Positions 44,027-54,095 of a stretch of 64,000 nucleotides of DNA are shown piece after piece. The position numbers were made by a program, and so were the translations under genes. The DNA is from Hahella chejuensis KCTC 2396 (GTDB lineage: Bacteria > Pseudomonadota > Gammaproteobacteria > Pseudomonadales > Oleiphilaceae). The stretch's first letter is position 1. Each line of letters opens with the position of its first letter. The stretch is taken from positions 5,540,581 to 5,604,580 of the forward strand of contig NC_007645.1 in NCBI RefSeq assembly GCF_000012985.1, given 5' to 3'. The notes under the pieces were generated by a model. The model saw nothing but the letters and a program-made list of their open reading frames with translations, was not told the origin of the DNA and made no database searches.

Positions 44027-46726
44027 TTACAGACCGAATTGCTCGAAGTACGCCTTATGGCTCTTGGAGAACTCGTAATTGTTGAACTTGTCCCAGTTGA
44101 TGGACCAGGTCATCAGCCCCCGCATATTGGGATAAACGCCTTTAGGCTGATAAGTTCCGCAGTTCTCTTTCTTCATCAGGCAGTCCAGCGCGGTTTGCAC
44201 GTCCTGTACGGAGGTGAAGCCGCCGCCGGCGTTAACGCTGGCCGGCAGACCAATCGCGATCTGGCTCTGCTTGAGCGCAGGAAACATCATGTTGGGGTCT
44301 TTCTGCACGGGAAAGCCCGCCAGCAGCATATCCGTCATCGCCACGTGGAAATCCGCCGTGCCCATGGTGTGGTACTGGTCGTCCAGTCCGACTATAGGTC
44401 CTGAGTTGTAATCCTGCACATGCAGCAACGTCAGATCATTACGCATCGCGTAGATCACCGGCAGATACGCGCCACAACGAGGATCGGCGCCACCCCATTG
44501 ACCACTGCCGTAAAAGCTATAGCCGTTCTGCACAAAGAAGGTCTCCGGCGCCATGGTCAGCACGAAGCCTGCGCCATACTTGGCTTTGAGCTCTTTCAGG
44601 GCGGCAATCAAATTGACGATAACCGGCGTGGTCGGATTACGGAAATCATTGTCGCCGGAGTTCAGATACAACGAGTGTCCTTCAAAATCGATGTCCAGAC
44701 CGTCCAGACCATATTTGTCGATAATCGCCGACACAGACCGCACGAACGCGTCTTTCGCTTCCGTACTGGTCAACTGCACCTGTCCGTTGGCGCCGCCAAT
44801 GGAAATCAGCACTTTTTTGCCCTTGGCCTGTTTGGCGCGAATCGCGGCTTTGAAGTCCGCTTCGGACTCCACATTGGCGCATTCGGATACCGGACACAGA
44901 TGAAACTCCACTTCTCCAGAGGTTGGAGAGGTCGGTTCTGCAAATGACAGGTTGATCACATCCCAGTCATTGGAAACGTCCGCCATGCGCACATAGCCGG
45001 AGCCATTGGCGAAGCTCGCATGCAGATAGCCGATCAGGGCGTGTTTGGGCAAGCCGCTGACAGGGCCTGGGCCGCCGTCGTCAGGATTGCCGCCATCGCC
45101 ATCTCCGGGGGTGTCTCCGTCACCATCTCCCGGTGTATCGCCATCACCGTCGCCGGGATTATCCCCGTCGCCGTCTCCGGGATCGTTTCCCCCGTCATCG
45201 CATTCGCCTTTTTGCTCCCACAAGGTTGGCGTGGAAGCCGGGTTCCAATTGGCGCCTACATGCGCGGTGTGAGTCACCAACGCGGTGTACACGGACCCGC
45301 TGTATGACGCCACATCCCCTGCCTGATAAGTCACGCCCTCCCGCCATACTGCGCAACTGGACGGGTCAGTAGGGTCTGTCGGATCAGTAGGGCCGCCTGG
45401 GTCGGTTGGGTCCGTTGGATCAATCGGGTCTGTAGGACCGCCGGGGTCGGTTGGGTCCGTGGGATCGGTCGGCGCGCCGCCATCATCATCGCAGACGCCA
45501 ATTTCTTTCCAGACGCCCCATTGACCGGACTGAGAAGGCGTCTCGCCCTGAGTCCACCACTTCGCCTCGTAAACCTTTCCGTCATAACTGACCTTCATGC
45601 CCTGGGTGTACACCGCAGATGCGCTCCAGACGGTAATATCGCAGGCACCCGGGTCAGTTGGGTCAGTTGGATCGGTTGGATCGGTTGGATCGGTTGGATC
45701 GGTTGGATCGGTTGGATCGGTTGGATCGGTTGGATCGGTTGGATCGGTTGGATCGGTTGGATCGGTTGGATCGGTTGGATCAGTTGGATCGGTTGGATCG
45801 GTTGAGCCGCTTACCACATCCCAAATAGTTTTCATCAAGGACGTGTCGTCATGAGTATCCTGGGAAATTTCCCAGAACATGACGCCCCCGGCTTCAGCCA
45901 GGGCCAGCTCCGCTTTGGCGCGAATCGTAGGCTGACCGTTGTAATCCAGGCCGCCGGCGTCATCACGCTGAGCCGCGGAAGCGCCGTAGCGGGCGATCAC
46001 GTCTTTATAGGCGACCCAGTCTTTATGAGAATAGAAAGGCACGCCCAATACGGCTTTTTCCTGCGGCAGGCCTTCATTGAACTTCCAGTGACTTAAAGCG
46101 CTTTGAGCATGTTCATACGTGGAATGAGGATAGCCCAGGTCGTATACCATCAAATTCAGAAAATCGACGCTGCTGATTACGTCAGCGTCCACACTGCCGG
46201 GAAAGTCTGTGGCGGTGACGGCGGCGGTAAGGATTTTACCTTTGGCGTGCAGCGCCTCGCCAAGCTCCTGCATCAGCACCTTGAAATTACTCGCTTCGGC
46301 GCCCGCTTCAGGATATTCCCAGTCCAGATCAACGCCGTCCAGACCATATTGGTCCACCATACTCATGAGATTCTGGATAAAAGCAGCGCGGGTTCCGCTG
46401 TTTGCTGACAAAGCCGCGAAGGCGGAATCATCGCCATCGTTCCAACCGCCGACAGCGATCTGTACTTTCACGCCGGCGGCGTGCGCTTGCTGCACCAGGG
46501 CGCTCAGCCGTTGCGAACCGCCTTCCAGAGGTTGCAAGCCGCCATTGGCGGTGGGAAGCACAAAGGAATAATTGATATGAGTGACTTTGTCATAAGGAAT
46601 GCTGTTCACATCCCCCTGCCAGGTGGGGAAATATCCCACCACCTTGAACTCCGCCAGCGCCTGACCGGCCATCAATCCGGTCGTCAGCGCCAGCGAGAGC
46701 ATACCTGTTCTCTTGAGTGGATTCAT
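44027..46726 (-). CDS. Secreted chitinase with two GH18 domains and two CBM5/12-like modules
   Basis: An 899-residue exported enzyme (signal peptide to about residue 25, ending ALA). GH18 domain 1 covers about 27-310 and has the full DxxDxDxE motif with Asp130, Asp133, Asp135 and catalytic Glu137. A run of about 16 TDP units leads to a CBM5/12-like module (AKWWTQGE). TDP/GGPTDP linkers, a second binding module and a Gly/Asp-rich linker follow. The C-terminal GH18 domain has [10 protein letters not shown] and LMTWSINWD. Two different GH18 domains in one chain suggest complementary endo and exo action on chitin. No neighbouring chitin genes are seen. Confidence 0.93.
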   Translation of the reverse strand: MNPLKRTGMLSLALTTGLMAGQALAEFKVVGYFPTWQGDVNSIPYDKVTHINYSFVLPTANGGLQPLEGGSQRLSALVQQAHAAGVKVQIAVGGWNDGDDSAFAALSANSGTRAAFIQNLMSMVDQYGLDGVDLDWEYPEAGAEASNFKVLMQELGEALHAKGKILTAAVTATDFPGSVDADVISSVDFLNLMVYDLGYPHSTYEHAQSALSHWKFNEGLPQEKAVLGVPFYSHKDWVAYKDVIARYGASAAQRDDAGGLDYNGQPTIRAKAELALAEAGGVMFWEISQDTHDDTSLMKTIWDVVSGSTDPTDPTDPTDPTDPTDPTDPTDPTDPTDPTDPTDPTDPTDPTDPTDPTDPGACDITVWSASAVYTQGMKVSYDGKVYEAKWWTQGETPSQSGQWGVWKEIGVCDDDGGAPTDPTDPTDPGGPTDPIDPTDPTDPGGPTDPTDPTDPSSCAVWREGVTYQAGDVASYSGSVYTALVTHTAHVGANWNPASTPTLWEQKGECDDGGNDPGDGDGDNPGDGDGDTPGDGDGDTPGDGDGGNPDDGGPGPVSGLPKHALIGYLHASFANGSGYVRMADVSNDWDVINLSFAEPTSPTSGEVEFHLCPVSECANVESEADFKAAIRAKQAKGKKVLISIGGANGQVQLTSTEAKDAFVRSVSAIIDKYGLDGLDIDFEGHSLYLNSGDNDFRNPTTPVIVNLIAALKELKAKYGAGFVLTMAPETFFVQNGYSFYGSGQWGGADPRCGAYLPVIYAMRNDLTLLHVQDYNSGPIVGLDDQYHTMGTADFHVAMTDMLLAGFPVQKDPNMMFPALKQSQIAIGLPASVNAGGGFTSVQDVQTALDCLMKKENCGTYQPKGVYPNMRGLMTWSINWDKFNNYEFSKSHKAYFEQFGL
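45064..45198. repeat. Gly/Asp-rich linker repeats in chitinase
   Basis: Imperfect repeats encoding GDGD-PGDG type units in the last linker before GH18 domain 2. They are in frame with the coding sequence. Confidence 0.75.
45362..45474. repeat. TDP/GGPTDP linker repeats in chitinase
   Basis: Degenerate 9-base units encoding TDP with inserted GGP, between the two carbohydrate-binding modules. Confidence 0.78.
45652..45805. repeat. 9-base tandem repeat coding TDP linker
   Basis: About 16 nearly identical copies of GGATCGGTT (plus strand) encode (TDP)n on the minus strand. Near identity of the central copies suggests recent expansion by slippage; because the unit is 9 bases the frame is kept. 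Confidence 0.92.
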
Positions 46727-46758
46727 ATTATCACCCTTCCATTGACTATTATGGCCTT

Positions 46759-46798
46759 ATTGGTACGCCAATGGTTATACATTAAACAACCAATTGGT
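46759..46798. promoter_or_regulatory. Possible operator region upstream of chitinase
   Basis: ATTGG-TACG-CCAAT (46759-46772) and the perfect palindrome ACCAATTGGT (46789-46798) lie 33 and 63 bases before the chitinase start. They share ATTGGTA half-sites. No regulator is assigned. Confidence 0.4.
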
Positions 46799-46980
46799 AT
46801 CATCCGGAGTTATGATTTTTTCTATGCTATTTGGGTGATGACCTGCCTGCGCCTTTCAAGCCGTAAGGCGCGCCGCAGCCCTTTTGGGTATGAACTACAC
46901 TTGTTGGATATTTTCCGCGTATATAACAATTAGACCCTGGGCAGACAGTCATAACGTAAAGGAATTCCAGCGACGCCTGC

Positions 46981-49533
46981 ATGCGCAAAACTTCCAATCG
47001 AATACTTTCCGCACTGTTGCTGATCACGGTGGTCGCGCTGGCGGCCACGCTGTTCCAACACTGGCAGTTGCATTTCGTCAGCGACATGTCGCGAAAAATC
47101 ATTGATCAGGACCGGCTGCTGTTCAAACACCTTGATCAGGTGGGGCTGGGCTTCACGCGACTCTACGCCACCCTCGAGCGTCTCCCCATGGAGTCGGACC
47201 CTGAAGCCCGCGGCGCGACTCAGGCGCGCTTTTTGGAAAGGTATAAAAGCCTGTCCGAACTGATAAACCTCTCACCGTCACGGGCTATCATGGAAAACAC
47301 CTCCGCCATTGATGATGAGCTAAACAGGCATCTGCGGGAAATCGCCCTGCTTGGCGAACAAATGTTTCACTACATGGAGTCTGCGTCGCCGGGCGCCGCC
47401 ATGAATATTCTCCATGAAAAAATATCCCCTCTGCGGGATAACGCCATCAATCTGCTGAACCGTCAGCAAGAGCTCGTCGATCATTACGTGCATCGCTCCT
47501 CCCAAGGTATTGAGGAAAGACTGCGTTTTATTGAAGGCGTCACTGTCATCAGCGTCGTTGTATTACTCATCACCTGCCTCGGCTCCGGCTTCCGGTTAAC
47601 TCACACCATCATCCGCCCTTTCAGAAGGGTCACCCGTCACCTTCGCGCCATGCAGGATCAGCCGCAGTTCATCAACCTGCCGGAAAAGGATCGCGACGAC
47701 GACCTGGGGCTGTTCATACGCACTCTGCACAATTTGTTGCAGCGCCTGCAGCAAGCCAATCAATTACTGGCGGGCGCAAAGAACGTAGCGGAAAGCGAGG
47801 CGGAGAATCGACGGGAGGCCGAGCGGCAAACCCGCGTGCAAAAAGACATGCTGGCCAGCATTATCGACCACATTCCCGTCGCGGTTTTCGCCAAGGACGT
47901 CAAAAACGACTACCGCTTTTTAATCTGGAACAGCCTGGCGGAAAAGCTGTTTGAAGCGAACCGCGAAGATATCATCGGCAAGACTGACTACGACATCTTC
48001 CCCAATAAGGAAGAAGTGGATTTCTTTCGCAGCATCGACGAACAAGTAATGCGATCCGGAGAAGTGGTTAACGTTGAGGTAGAACCAATCACCACTTCCC
48101 GCGGCACCTGGTTGGCGCATACCACCAAAGTGCCGATTTTCGACGAAAAAGGCGAGCCGGAAACGCTGCTTGGCATACTGGAGGACATCACCGAAAAACA
48201 GCGCGCGGACGAGCAACTGCGAGAATATGCGCAGCAATTGGAGCGACAAACCCGGGAGCTGACCGCCGCGAAAGAAAAAGCGGAGCGCGCCAACCGGGTG
48301 AAATCCCAGTTTCTGGCCAACATGTCCCATGAACTGCGCACTCCGGTGCACGCCATTCTTGGTTTCACCAGCCTGTGCCTGAAGCGGGTCAAAAATGTGG
48401 ACGAACTGGCGTACGAGCACCTAAGTGAAGTCAAAACCAGCGCGGAGGGGTTGCTGGATCTGTTGAATAACCTGCTGGATCTGGCGAAACTGGAGTCCGG
48501 CCGCATGGTTTACGCTTTCACACCCGTGGACATCCTCGCCGTTCAGGAAAAGCTTCTGAAAGAACTGCGCCCGCTTTGGGAGAAAAAGGAATTGCAGATA
48601 GTGACGGAAGACTTGCTGGACTCGCCCTATGTTGTGTGCGACGGCGCGAAAATAACCCAGGTCCTGCGCAACCTGCTCAGCAACGCCATTAAGTTTTCCC
48701 CACAACAGGGCCGCATTAGGCTACGCATCGCCCATCGCATGCCGGATATGCATGAACTGCTTGGCCTGCACGGTTTGACGCTGGAGCGCCTGAACAAAAA
48801 AACGGCGCAGTTACTGCAACAGCCCGCCAAGCTCATACAACTCTTCACTTCTCCTGCGCCTTGTTTAAATGAGGCCGGGTCCGCCATGGAGCTCTCCTAT
48901 ACTTCCGCCCCGGAAGAGAACTGCCTGACGGACACCTTACGTCGGCTCAACCGCGAGCTGCCCTGGGACGAGAGTCACTCGGCGATCTACCTGATTCAAG
49001 AGGGCGACGTAATCGCCCCTACTCATCTGGAAGGCGTCCGCGCCCACTTCGATGGCGAGCCAACCAGCGTCTACGCCTGTAACTGGCGCCGCGCAGGAGG
49101 GCTGAGCGAGCGTAAGGCGGAGAAGCTGGCGAAGCTGGCGCAGGAAGTCGGCGTGCTGCAGGGCCCCTGTTGGAAATTGGCGGATGTGGGGGAGCTACAG
49201 AGAAAAATTGTAGGTTTGGCCCCCCTGCCCCATGAATCGCAAAACAACATATTGCTGCTAGAGTTATCTTTGATGGACACGGACGAGCCAGTGTTCGCCT
49301 TCAGCGTTTCCGATCAAGGCGCCGGCATTCCGGAAGCAGAGCTGGAAAGTATTTTCGATAAGTTCGTTCAAAGCAGCAGCACGGACACTGGCGCAGGCGG
49401 GACCGGACTGGGTCTGGCCATATGCCGTGAAATCATCAAAGCTCACCGAGGGCTCATATACGCCCGCAATCATGAACAGGGCGGCGCCGACTTCACTGCG
49501 CTGATACCGGAAGCGGAGCCCTCGCCCACCTGA
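46981..49533 (+). CDS. Membrane histidine kinase with PAS and an insertion in its ATPase domain
   Basis: An 850-residue kinase. Membrane helices at about 7-26 and 180-203 flank a periplasmic helical sensor. HAMP (about 205-262), PAS (about 288-405; IPVAVFAKDVKNDYRFLIWNS), HisKA with His450 in FLANMSHELRTP, and HATPase_c follow. The N-box (VLRNLLSNAIKFSP) is at 561-574 but the D-box DQGAGIPE is at about 778, so roughly 165-180 residues are inserted inside the ATPase domain. The G-box TGLGLAICREIIKAHRG is intact, so catalysis is likely. The response regulator gene follows after a repeat element. Confidence 0.9.
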   Translation: MRKTSNRILSALLLITVVALAATLFQHWQLHFVSDMSRKIIDQDRLLFKHLDQVGLGFTRLYATLERLPMESDPEARGATQARFLERYKSLSELINLSPSRAIMENTSAIDDELNRHLREIALLGEQMFHYMESASPGAAMNILHEKISPLRDNAINLLNRQQELVDHYVHRSSQGIEERLRFIEGVTVISVVVLLITCLGSGFRLTHTIIRPFRRVTRHLRAMQDQPQFINLPEKDRDDDLGLFIRTLHNLLQRLQQANQLLAGAKNVAESEAENRREAERQTRVQKDMLASIIDHIPVAVFAKDVKNDYRFLIWNSLAEKLFEANREDIIGKTDYDIFPNKEEVDFFRSIDEQVMRSGEVVNVEVEPITTSRGTWLAHTTKVPIFDEKGEPETLLGILEDITEKQRADEQLREYAQQLERQTRELTAAKEKAERANRVKSQFLANMSHELRTPVHAILGFTSLCLKRVKNVDELAYEHLSEVKTSAEGLLDLLNNLLDLAKLESGRMVYAFTPVDILAVQEKLLKELRPLWEKKELQIVTEDLLDSPYVVCDGAKITQVLRNLLSNAIKFSPQQGRIRLRIAHRMPDMHELLGLHGLTLERLNKKTAQLLQQPAKLIQLFTSPAPCLNEAGSAMELSYTSAPEENCLTDTLRRLNRELPWDESHSAIYLIQEGDVIAPTHLEGVRAHFDGEPTSVYACNWRRAGGLSERKAEKLAKLAQEVGVLQGPCWKLADVGELQRKIVGLAPLPHESQNNILLLELSLMDTDEPVFAFSVSDQGAGIPEAELESIFDKFVQSSSTDTGAGGTGLGLAICREIIKAHRGLIYARNHEQGGADFTALIPEAEPSPT

Positions 49534-49540
49534 TATCAAC

Positions 49541-49680
49541 ATGGCAATGATATTGGCATGTCAATGTCAGGCGCATGGATGCGCCTGCGTAGCGGCTAGC
49601 CGTGGGAGACAGGGCCTGACCTGTGCGGGCCCTGTCGTTGCAGGCAAATAGAAGGAAGCTATTTGTCTGCCTGATTAATA
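49541..49680 (+). repeat. Structured intergenic repeat, copy A
   Basis: A ~140-base element in the gap between the kinase and response regulator genes. It contains three hairpins: 49568-49587 (CAGGCGCAT/ATGCGCCTG), 49608-49636 (GACAGGGCC/GGCCCTGTC), and 49641-49669 (CAGGCAAATAG/CTATTTGTCTG). Copy B at 62583-62723 is on the opposite strand and differs at about eight bases plus one indel. Confidence 0.88.
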
Positions 49681-49704
49681 ACAACAAGGACAAGAGCGCT
49701 CAGC

Positions 49705-50592
49705 ATGCATGAACAAATACTTGCGATAGACGACGATGAACGCAATCTGCGCTTGATCCGCGCCTATCTGGCCGATACCGGCTATGACCTCATCACGGCG
49801 GCGGACGGAGAGGAAGGCTGGGGGACGCTGGAGCGCCACCTTTTCAAGGTGGACCTTATCCTGTTGGACCGCATGATGCCGAAAATGGACGGCATCGCCT
49901 TTCTCCAGCGCCTCAAAGAGCACCCCAGCGCCAAAGACATCCCTGTGATCATGCAAACCGCCGCGGCGGAGTCCGGGCAAATCCGGGAGGGCATTGACGC
50001 CGGCGCCTATTACTACCTCACCAAGCCCTATGAAGAAGAAGTGCTGATCTCGATCATCAAAGCCGCCCTGGAATTCGGCAAAGAGTCCCACAAGCTCATG
50101 ATGGAGCTGGGAAAAAATAAATCCCTGCGACATATGGCGCGCCAACTTACATTGAGTTTCGCCACCGTGGAGGAAGCCGAACAGGCGTCGATTCTGCTGG
50201 CGGACCTGTTTCCCTTCCCTCCCAAAGTGGTGACCGGGCTGGCGGAGCTGCTGGTTAACGCCGTGGAGCACGGCAACCTCGGCATCACCTATGACGAGAA
50301 GACCGACCTCAATCTGCAGGGAGAGTGGATGAACGAAGTACAGCGACGCCAAAAGCTCCCGGAAAACCAGAACAAGCGCGTGCAGGTGGAATTTGCAAGA
50401 ACCGACGACGCCATCACCATCGCCATTACCGATCAGGGACCGGGCTTCAACTGGCGAGAGTACCTGCAGATCAGTGTGGAGCGGGCCACGGACAACCACG
50501 GAAGAGGCATCGCCATGGCCAACTTGCTGAGCTTCGACGAGATGACCTATGAAGGCGACGGCAACCGGGTCGTCTGCAAAGTGCTCTTGTAA
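49705..50592 (+). CDS. Response regulator with anti-sigma-type HATPase output
   Basis: A 295-residue protein with an N-terminal receiver domain (acidic DDDE at 9-12, phospho-acceptor Asp55 in LILLDRMMP, Lys107 in LTKPYEE). The C-terminal region (about 150-295) is an RsbW/SpoIIAB-type HATPase with ELLVNAVEHGNLGI, TDQGPGF and GRGIAMANLL. There is no DNA-binding domain, so output is likely phosphorylation of, or binding to, a partner such as an anti-sigma antagonist. The upstream histidine kinase is the presumed partner. A STAS target is not encoded nearby. Confidence 0.92.
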   Translation: MHEQILAIDDDERNLRLIRAYLADTGYDLITAADGEEGWGTLERHLFKVDLILLDRMMPKMDGIAFLQRLKEHPSAKDIPVIMQTAAAESGQIREGIDAGAYYYLTKPYEEEVLISIIKAALEFGKESHKLMMELGKNKSLRHMARQLTLSFATVEEAEQASILLADLFPFPPKVVTGLAELLVNAVEHGNLGITYDEKTDLNLQGEWMNEVQRRQKLPENQNKRVQVEFARTDDAITIAITDQGPGFNWREYLQISVERATDNHGRGIAMANLLSFDEMTYEGDGNRVVCKVLL

Positions 50593-50696
50593 CGATGGCG
50601 GCCCTGAAGCAGAAAGCGATTAACAAAGCGAGGAGAAAAAAACGTATCGAACTCCGTGAATAATACCATTCCCATAAACGCAAATAAGAATCATTA

Positions 50697-50725
50697 TTGA
50701 CAGAAGTCATTTTTTATTAAATGAT
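50697..50725 (+). promoter_or_regulatory. Sigma-70-type promoter of haem operon
   Basis: TTGACA at 50697-50702 is followed 17 bases later by AATGAT (50720-50725), which lies inside the Fur box. Fur binding would block RNA polymerase. Confidence 0.6.
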
Positions 50726-50741
50726 AATCATTATCATTTAA
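50717..50741. promoter_or_regulatory. Fur box
   Basis: A 25-base perfect palindrome centred on 50729. Its 19-base core is AATGATAAT-C-ATTATCATT, close to the Fur consensus. A second partial site lies at about 50682-50700. It controls the haem-uptake operon. Confidence 0.94.
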
Positions 50742-50760
50742 CTGTCGATAGTGGTTGTTC

Positions 50761-52761
50761 GTGTCGCATAAATCTCACCCTTTTCTACTAGTTACACTCA
50801 CCGCCCCTCTCGTCGTTGCGCTTCCGCAACAGGCGCTGGGCGATACGGCGGCGACAGCGCTCGACACCGTCGTGGTCACCGGCACCCGCAGCGAAAAGCT
50901 GTTGATGGAAACGCCCGTGCGCACAGAGGTGGTGACGCGAGAAGAAATCGAACGCAAACACGCCCGTGACGTGAAAGAAGCGCTTGAAGACGTCCCCGGC
51001 CTGATGCTGAAACGAATTCACGGCAAAAGCGGTTATGAAGTCTGGCTGCAAGGCCTGGACAGCAACCGCGTCAAAGTGCTTATCGACGGCGAACCGGTCG
51101 CCGCCAGCACCGGCTCCAGTGTGGACGTCACCCAGATCGGCAGTCTCAATATCGAACGCATCGAAGTCGTCAAAGGCGCCACCTCCGCGCTTTACGGCAG
51201 CGCCGCCATGGGCGGCGTCATCAACATCATCACCCGGGATATCGAACCGGGCCTGCATTACGAAGCCCTGGCGGAAGCCGCCAGTTTCGGCAAAGACAAT
51301 ATCGGCGGTGAAACGGCGGACATCGGGACGCGCCGCGCTTCAGCAAGACTGTCTGGACGGGACGGCGTCTGGTATGGCGCGCTCAGCATGGACTATCGCG
51401 ACAGCGACGGTTTCGACGCCACGCCGGAAGACTGGAACACCCAGGGCGCCGAAGGCGAGCGCGGCGACTGGTCGGCACGCCTGGGCTGGGAGCCCGACCA
51501 GAACCAGTCCTACGAGCTGCTGGGCGGCTATTATCGCGAAGACCTCAATCATCGCATTTCCACCAACGCCGCCGGTAAAGAGATTCGCAAGATCAAAGAG
51601 GAAGAAGCGGAACGCACCCGTCTGGGCGCATCCGCCGCCTGGCGCACGGCTGTCGGCGATATCCAGGCCCGCTTGCTGCAGGAGCAGTTCGATGACGTCA
51701 CTTACCAGGACGCCATCGCCACCGCCGTTAAGGAAGACCGCCGCAGCGCCAGCATGGAGAGCCGCAGGGCGACCCTGGACTGGAGCTACGCCCTGAATGA
51801 CGACCACCTGCTTTCCGCAGGCCTGGAAGGGTTCGAAGAAACGCTGGAGCAGCGTCACGACGACACCATCGAAGTGCCCGCCGGCACAGATCGCCACAGC
51901 ATCGAAATGTACCTTCAGGACGACTATTTCGTGAATGACCGCCTGGAAATCATCCCCGGCGTCCGCCTGCAGCGAGACAGCGACTTCGGCTCTTACGCCG
52001 CCCCCAAAATCAATGCGCGCTATGAACTGATGCGCGCAGACAGCCTGACCCTGTTTCTGCGCGGCGGCGTAGGCCGCGGGTATCGCGTGCCCAACCTGAA
52101 AGAGCGTTACTACGTGTTTGATCACAGCCACCTCGGTTACATGGTGCTGGGTAATCCGGATCTGCAACCGGAAAAGTCCGCGAGCTATCAGCTGGGGTTC
52201 GGCGTTTACGGTGATCAGGGCGCTTATGTGGATCTCAACCTGTTCTACAACGACATTACCGACCTGATCGAGACCGCTTTCGACCCGGAAGCGACTGCGG
52301 ACCGGGGAGACGGAGTATCCGTACACCGCTACACCAATATCGCCGAAGCCAGAACCCAAGGCGTGGAAATCAGCGCCGCCTATCCGCTGTCGTCACAATG
52401 GAAAATCCATGGCGGCTATACCTGGATGGAAAGTGAAGACAAGCGCACCGGACTGGAGCTGCCGAAACGCCCGCGCCATCAGGTAAAACTGGGCGCCGAT
52501 TACAGCTTCGCCGACTGGGGTACGCAGTTGTCTCTGGACGGCGTCTATCAATCCCGGGAGTTCATCGACGTCGCCGGCTCCATGGAATCGCCGTCCTGGA
52601 GCACGCTGGATTTCAAGGTCAATCAGCCGCTGCCCTGGGGCGTCACCCTGTTCGGAGGGGTCGACAACCTGACTGACACACAACGGGATTTCAAGGACTC
52701 CAGCGACTTCCGCCCGGACGAGGGACGATTTTTCTACCTGGGCGTGCGCATCAAAGGATGA
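50761..52761 (+). CDS. TonB-dependent haem receptor
   Basis: A 666-residue outer-membrane receptor with a signal peptide (ending ALG), TonB-box-like DTVVVTGTRS, plug domain (residues about 45-160, RIEVVKGATSALYGSAAMGGVINIITRD) and a 22-strand barrel ending GVRIKG. Its place at the head of hmuYSTUV genes makes haem the likely ligand. No clear ribosome site is present; GTG at 50761 (MSHKSHPFLL) or TTG at 50755 could start it. The Fur box is 20 bases upstream, so the leader is short. Confidence 0.9.
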   Translation: MSHKSHPFLLVTLTAPLVVALPQQALGDTAATALDTVVVTGTRSEKLLMETPVRTEVVTREEIERKHARDVKEALEDVPGLMLKRIHGKSGYEVWLQGLDSNRVKVLIDGEPVAASTGSSVDVTQIGSLNIERIEVVKGATSALYGSAAMGGVINIITRDIEPGLHYEALAEAASFGKDNIGGETADIGTRRASARLSGRDGVWYGALSMDYRDSDGFDATPEDWNTQGAEGERGDWSARLGWEPDQNQSYELLGGYYREDLNHRISTNAAGKEIRKIKEEEAERTRLGASAAWRTAVGDIQARLLQEQFDDVTYQDAIATAVKEDRRSASMESRRATLDWSYALNDDHLLSAGLEGFEETLEQRHDDTIEVPAGTDRHSIEMYLQDDYFVNDRLEIIPGVRLQRDSDFGSYAAPKINARYELMRADSLTLFLRGGVGRGYRVPNLKERYYVFDHSHLGYMVLGNPDLQPEKSASYQLGFGVYGDQGAYVDLNLFYNDITDLIETAFDPEATADRGDGVSVHRYTNIAEARTQGVEISAAYPLSSQWKIHGGYTWMESEDKRTGLELPKRPRHQVKLGADYSFADWGTQLSLDGVYQSREFIDVAGSMESPSWSTLDFKVNQPLPWGVTLFGGVDNLTDTQRDFKDSSDFRPDEGRFFYLGVRIKG

Positions 52762-52837
52762 CGCCTGCGCCCGGACATAACTCAGCAATACGAAAATAAC
52801 CCACTCACACAAACCAATAACAGACAAAGGCAACGCT

Positions 52838-54049
52838 ATGAAACCAGTCTCCTCCCCCCTTGCAGTCAAATCCGGCGCTATCGCCGCCGCTCTGATATTA
52901 CTCAGCGCCTGCTCCAGCGGCGGAGGCTCCGGCGATCCCGACAACAATACGCCTGGCGACGGCGGCTCAACGCCAGACAATGGCTCCGACGCGGCCTACA
53001 CCTCTCTGATCGTCGACGCCAGCAGCCGCGACGCTTACACCTACGTCAACCTCGCCACAGGCCAAACCCTGGCGCTGACGGAAGCGCAAGCCGCATCTTC
53101 CACTGACTGGCATATCGGTTTCCGCCGCACTGGCGTCGTACTCAACGGCGGCGCTTCCGGCCCCGGTGAGGTGCGCGGCGCGCTGGCGGCGGCGCAGCAG
53201 GATTTCTACACGGACGGCGGCGATCCCAACGCCAACGTATTTCTCAACGCCACGCCGGACTCGGAAGAAGAGCACCTGCTCGCGGCGGTGAACACAGCCA
53301 GTCTGACCTTCACCAGCGACGGCGTCCTGAGCGCCATTACCGCCTCTGGAGACAGAACCGGCAACGTCATGGATCTGGGCTGGTACAACTACGATATATC
53401 CACTCATACGGTGTCCCTGAACGACGCCAACGGCTGGTTGCTGCGCTCCAACTCCGGCGCGAGTTACGCCCGTTTCCACGCCACTGCGTTGACCTATAAC
53501 CCCGGCGCCAACCTGGACGTCACCTTCAGTTTCGACGTACACCCCTCCGACGCCAGCGGCTTCACCGGCAACGCCACTTTCGCCGCGTCCGTCCCCGTCA
53601 GCGGCGGCAGCCAGTGCTTTGATTTCGACGCCGATGCGGTGGTCGACTGCAACGGCGCAGCCTGGGACCTGAAGCTGGAAATCAATGGATTCAACTGGAC
53701 CCTCTGGACCAACAGCGGCCCCTCCGGCAGCGGCGCTGGCGGCGCATTCGGCCCCTTGCCGGTGGCGGACCTGAACAACTATGTCTCCGGCGCCCAGTCC
53801 GACACTGGCGCGGACATCAGCATGCATTACACAGCCGACGCCACCGCGGGCATTTTCGAAGACTCGCCCTGGTACGCCTATAACCTGCAAGGCCAGCACA
53901 AAATCTGGTCCAACTACCGGGTCTACGTGATCGAAACCCAAAGCGGCGGCGATGACGCCACCAAATACAAACTGCAGATCACTAATTACTACTCCGACGC
54001 AGGAGAAAGCGGACATCCCAACATCCGCTCCACGCCCGTCGCCAACTGA
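52838..54049 (+). CDS. hmuY: HmuY-family haem-binding lipoprotein
   Basis: A 403-residue lipoprotein with lipobox LLSAC (about residue 25), a Gly/Asp/Pro-rich linker, and two HmuY-like halves (SSTDWHIGFRRTGVVLNGG, and later WDLKLEINGFNWTLWTNSG). HmuY proteins capture haem at the cell surface, first described in Porphyromonas. At 403 residues it is about twice the length of Porphyromonas HmuY. It sits between the receptor and HmuS. Surface location is inferred from the lipobox. Confidence 0.88.
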   Translation: MKPVSSPLAVKSGAIAAALILLSACSSGGGSGDPDNNTPGDGGSTPDNGSDAAYTSLIVDASSRDAYTYVNLATGQTLALTEAQAASSTDWHIGFRRTGVVLNGGASGPGEVRGALAAAQQDFYTDGGDPNANVFLNATPDSEEEHLLAAVNTASLTFTSDGVLSAITASGDRTGNVMDLGWYNYDISTHTVSLNDANGWLLRSNSGASYARFHATALTYNPGANLDVTFSFDVHPSDASGFTGNATFAASVPVSGGSQCFDFDADAVVDCNGAAWDLKLEINGFNWTLWTNSGPSGSGAGGAFGPLPVADLNNYVSGAQSDTGADISMHYTADATAGIFEDSPWYAYNLQGQHKIWSNYRVYVIETQSGGDDATKYKLQITNYYSDAGESGHPNIRSTPVAN

Positions 54050-54095
54050 CCCGCGATCTCCACAGGAACCATTGCACAAATAACGAGGTGAACAC

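Noticed and set aside
45652-45805. Could the 9-base repeats be a CRISPR array?
   Set aside because: Units are short, contiguous without spacers, and lie in frame inside the chitinase linker.
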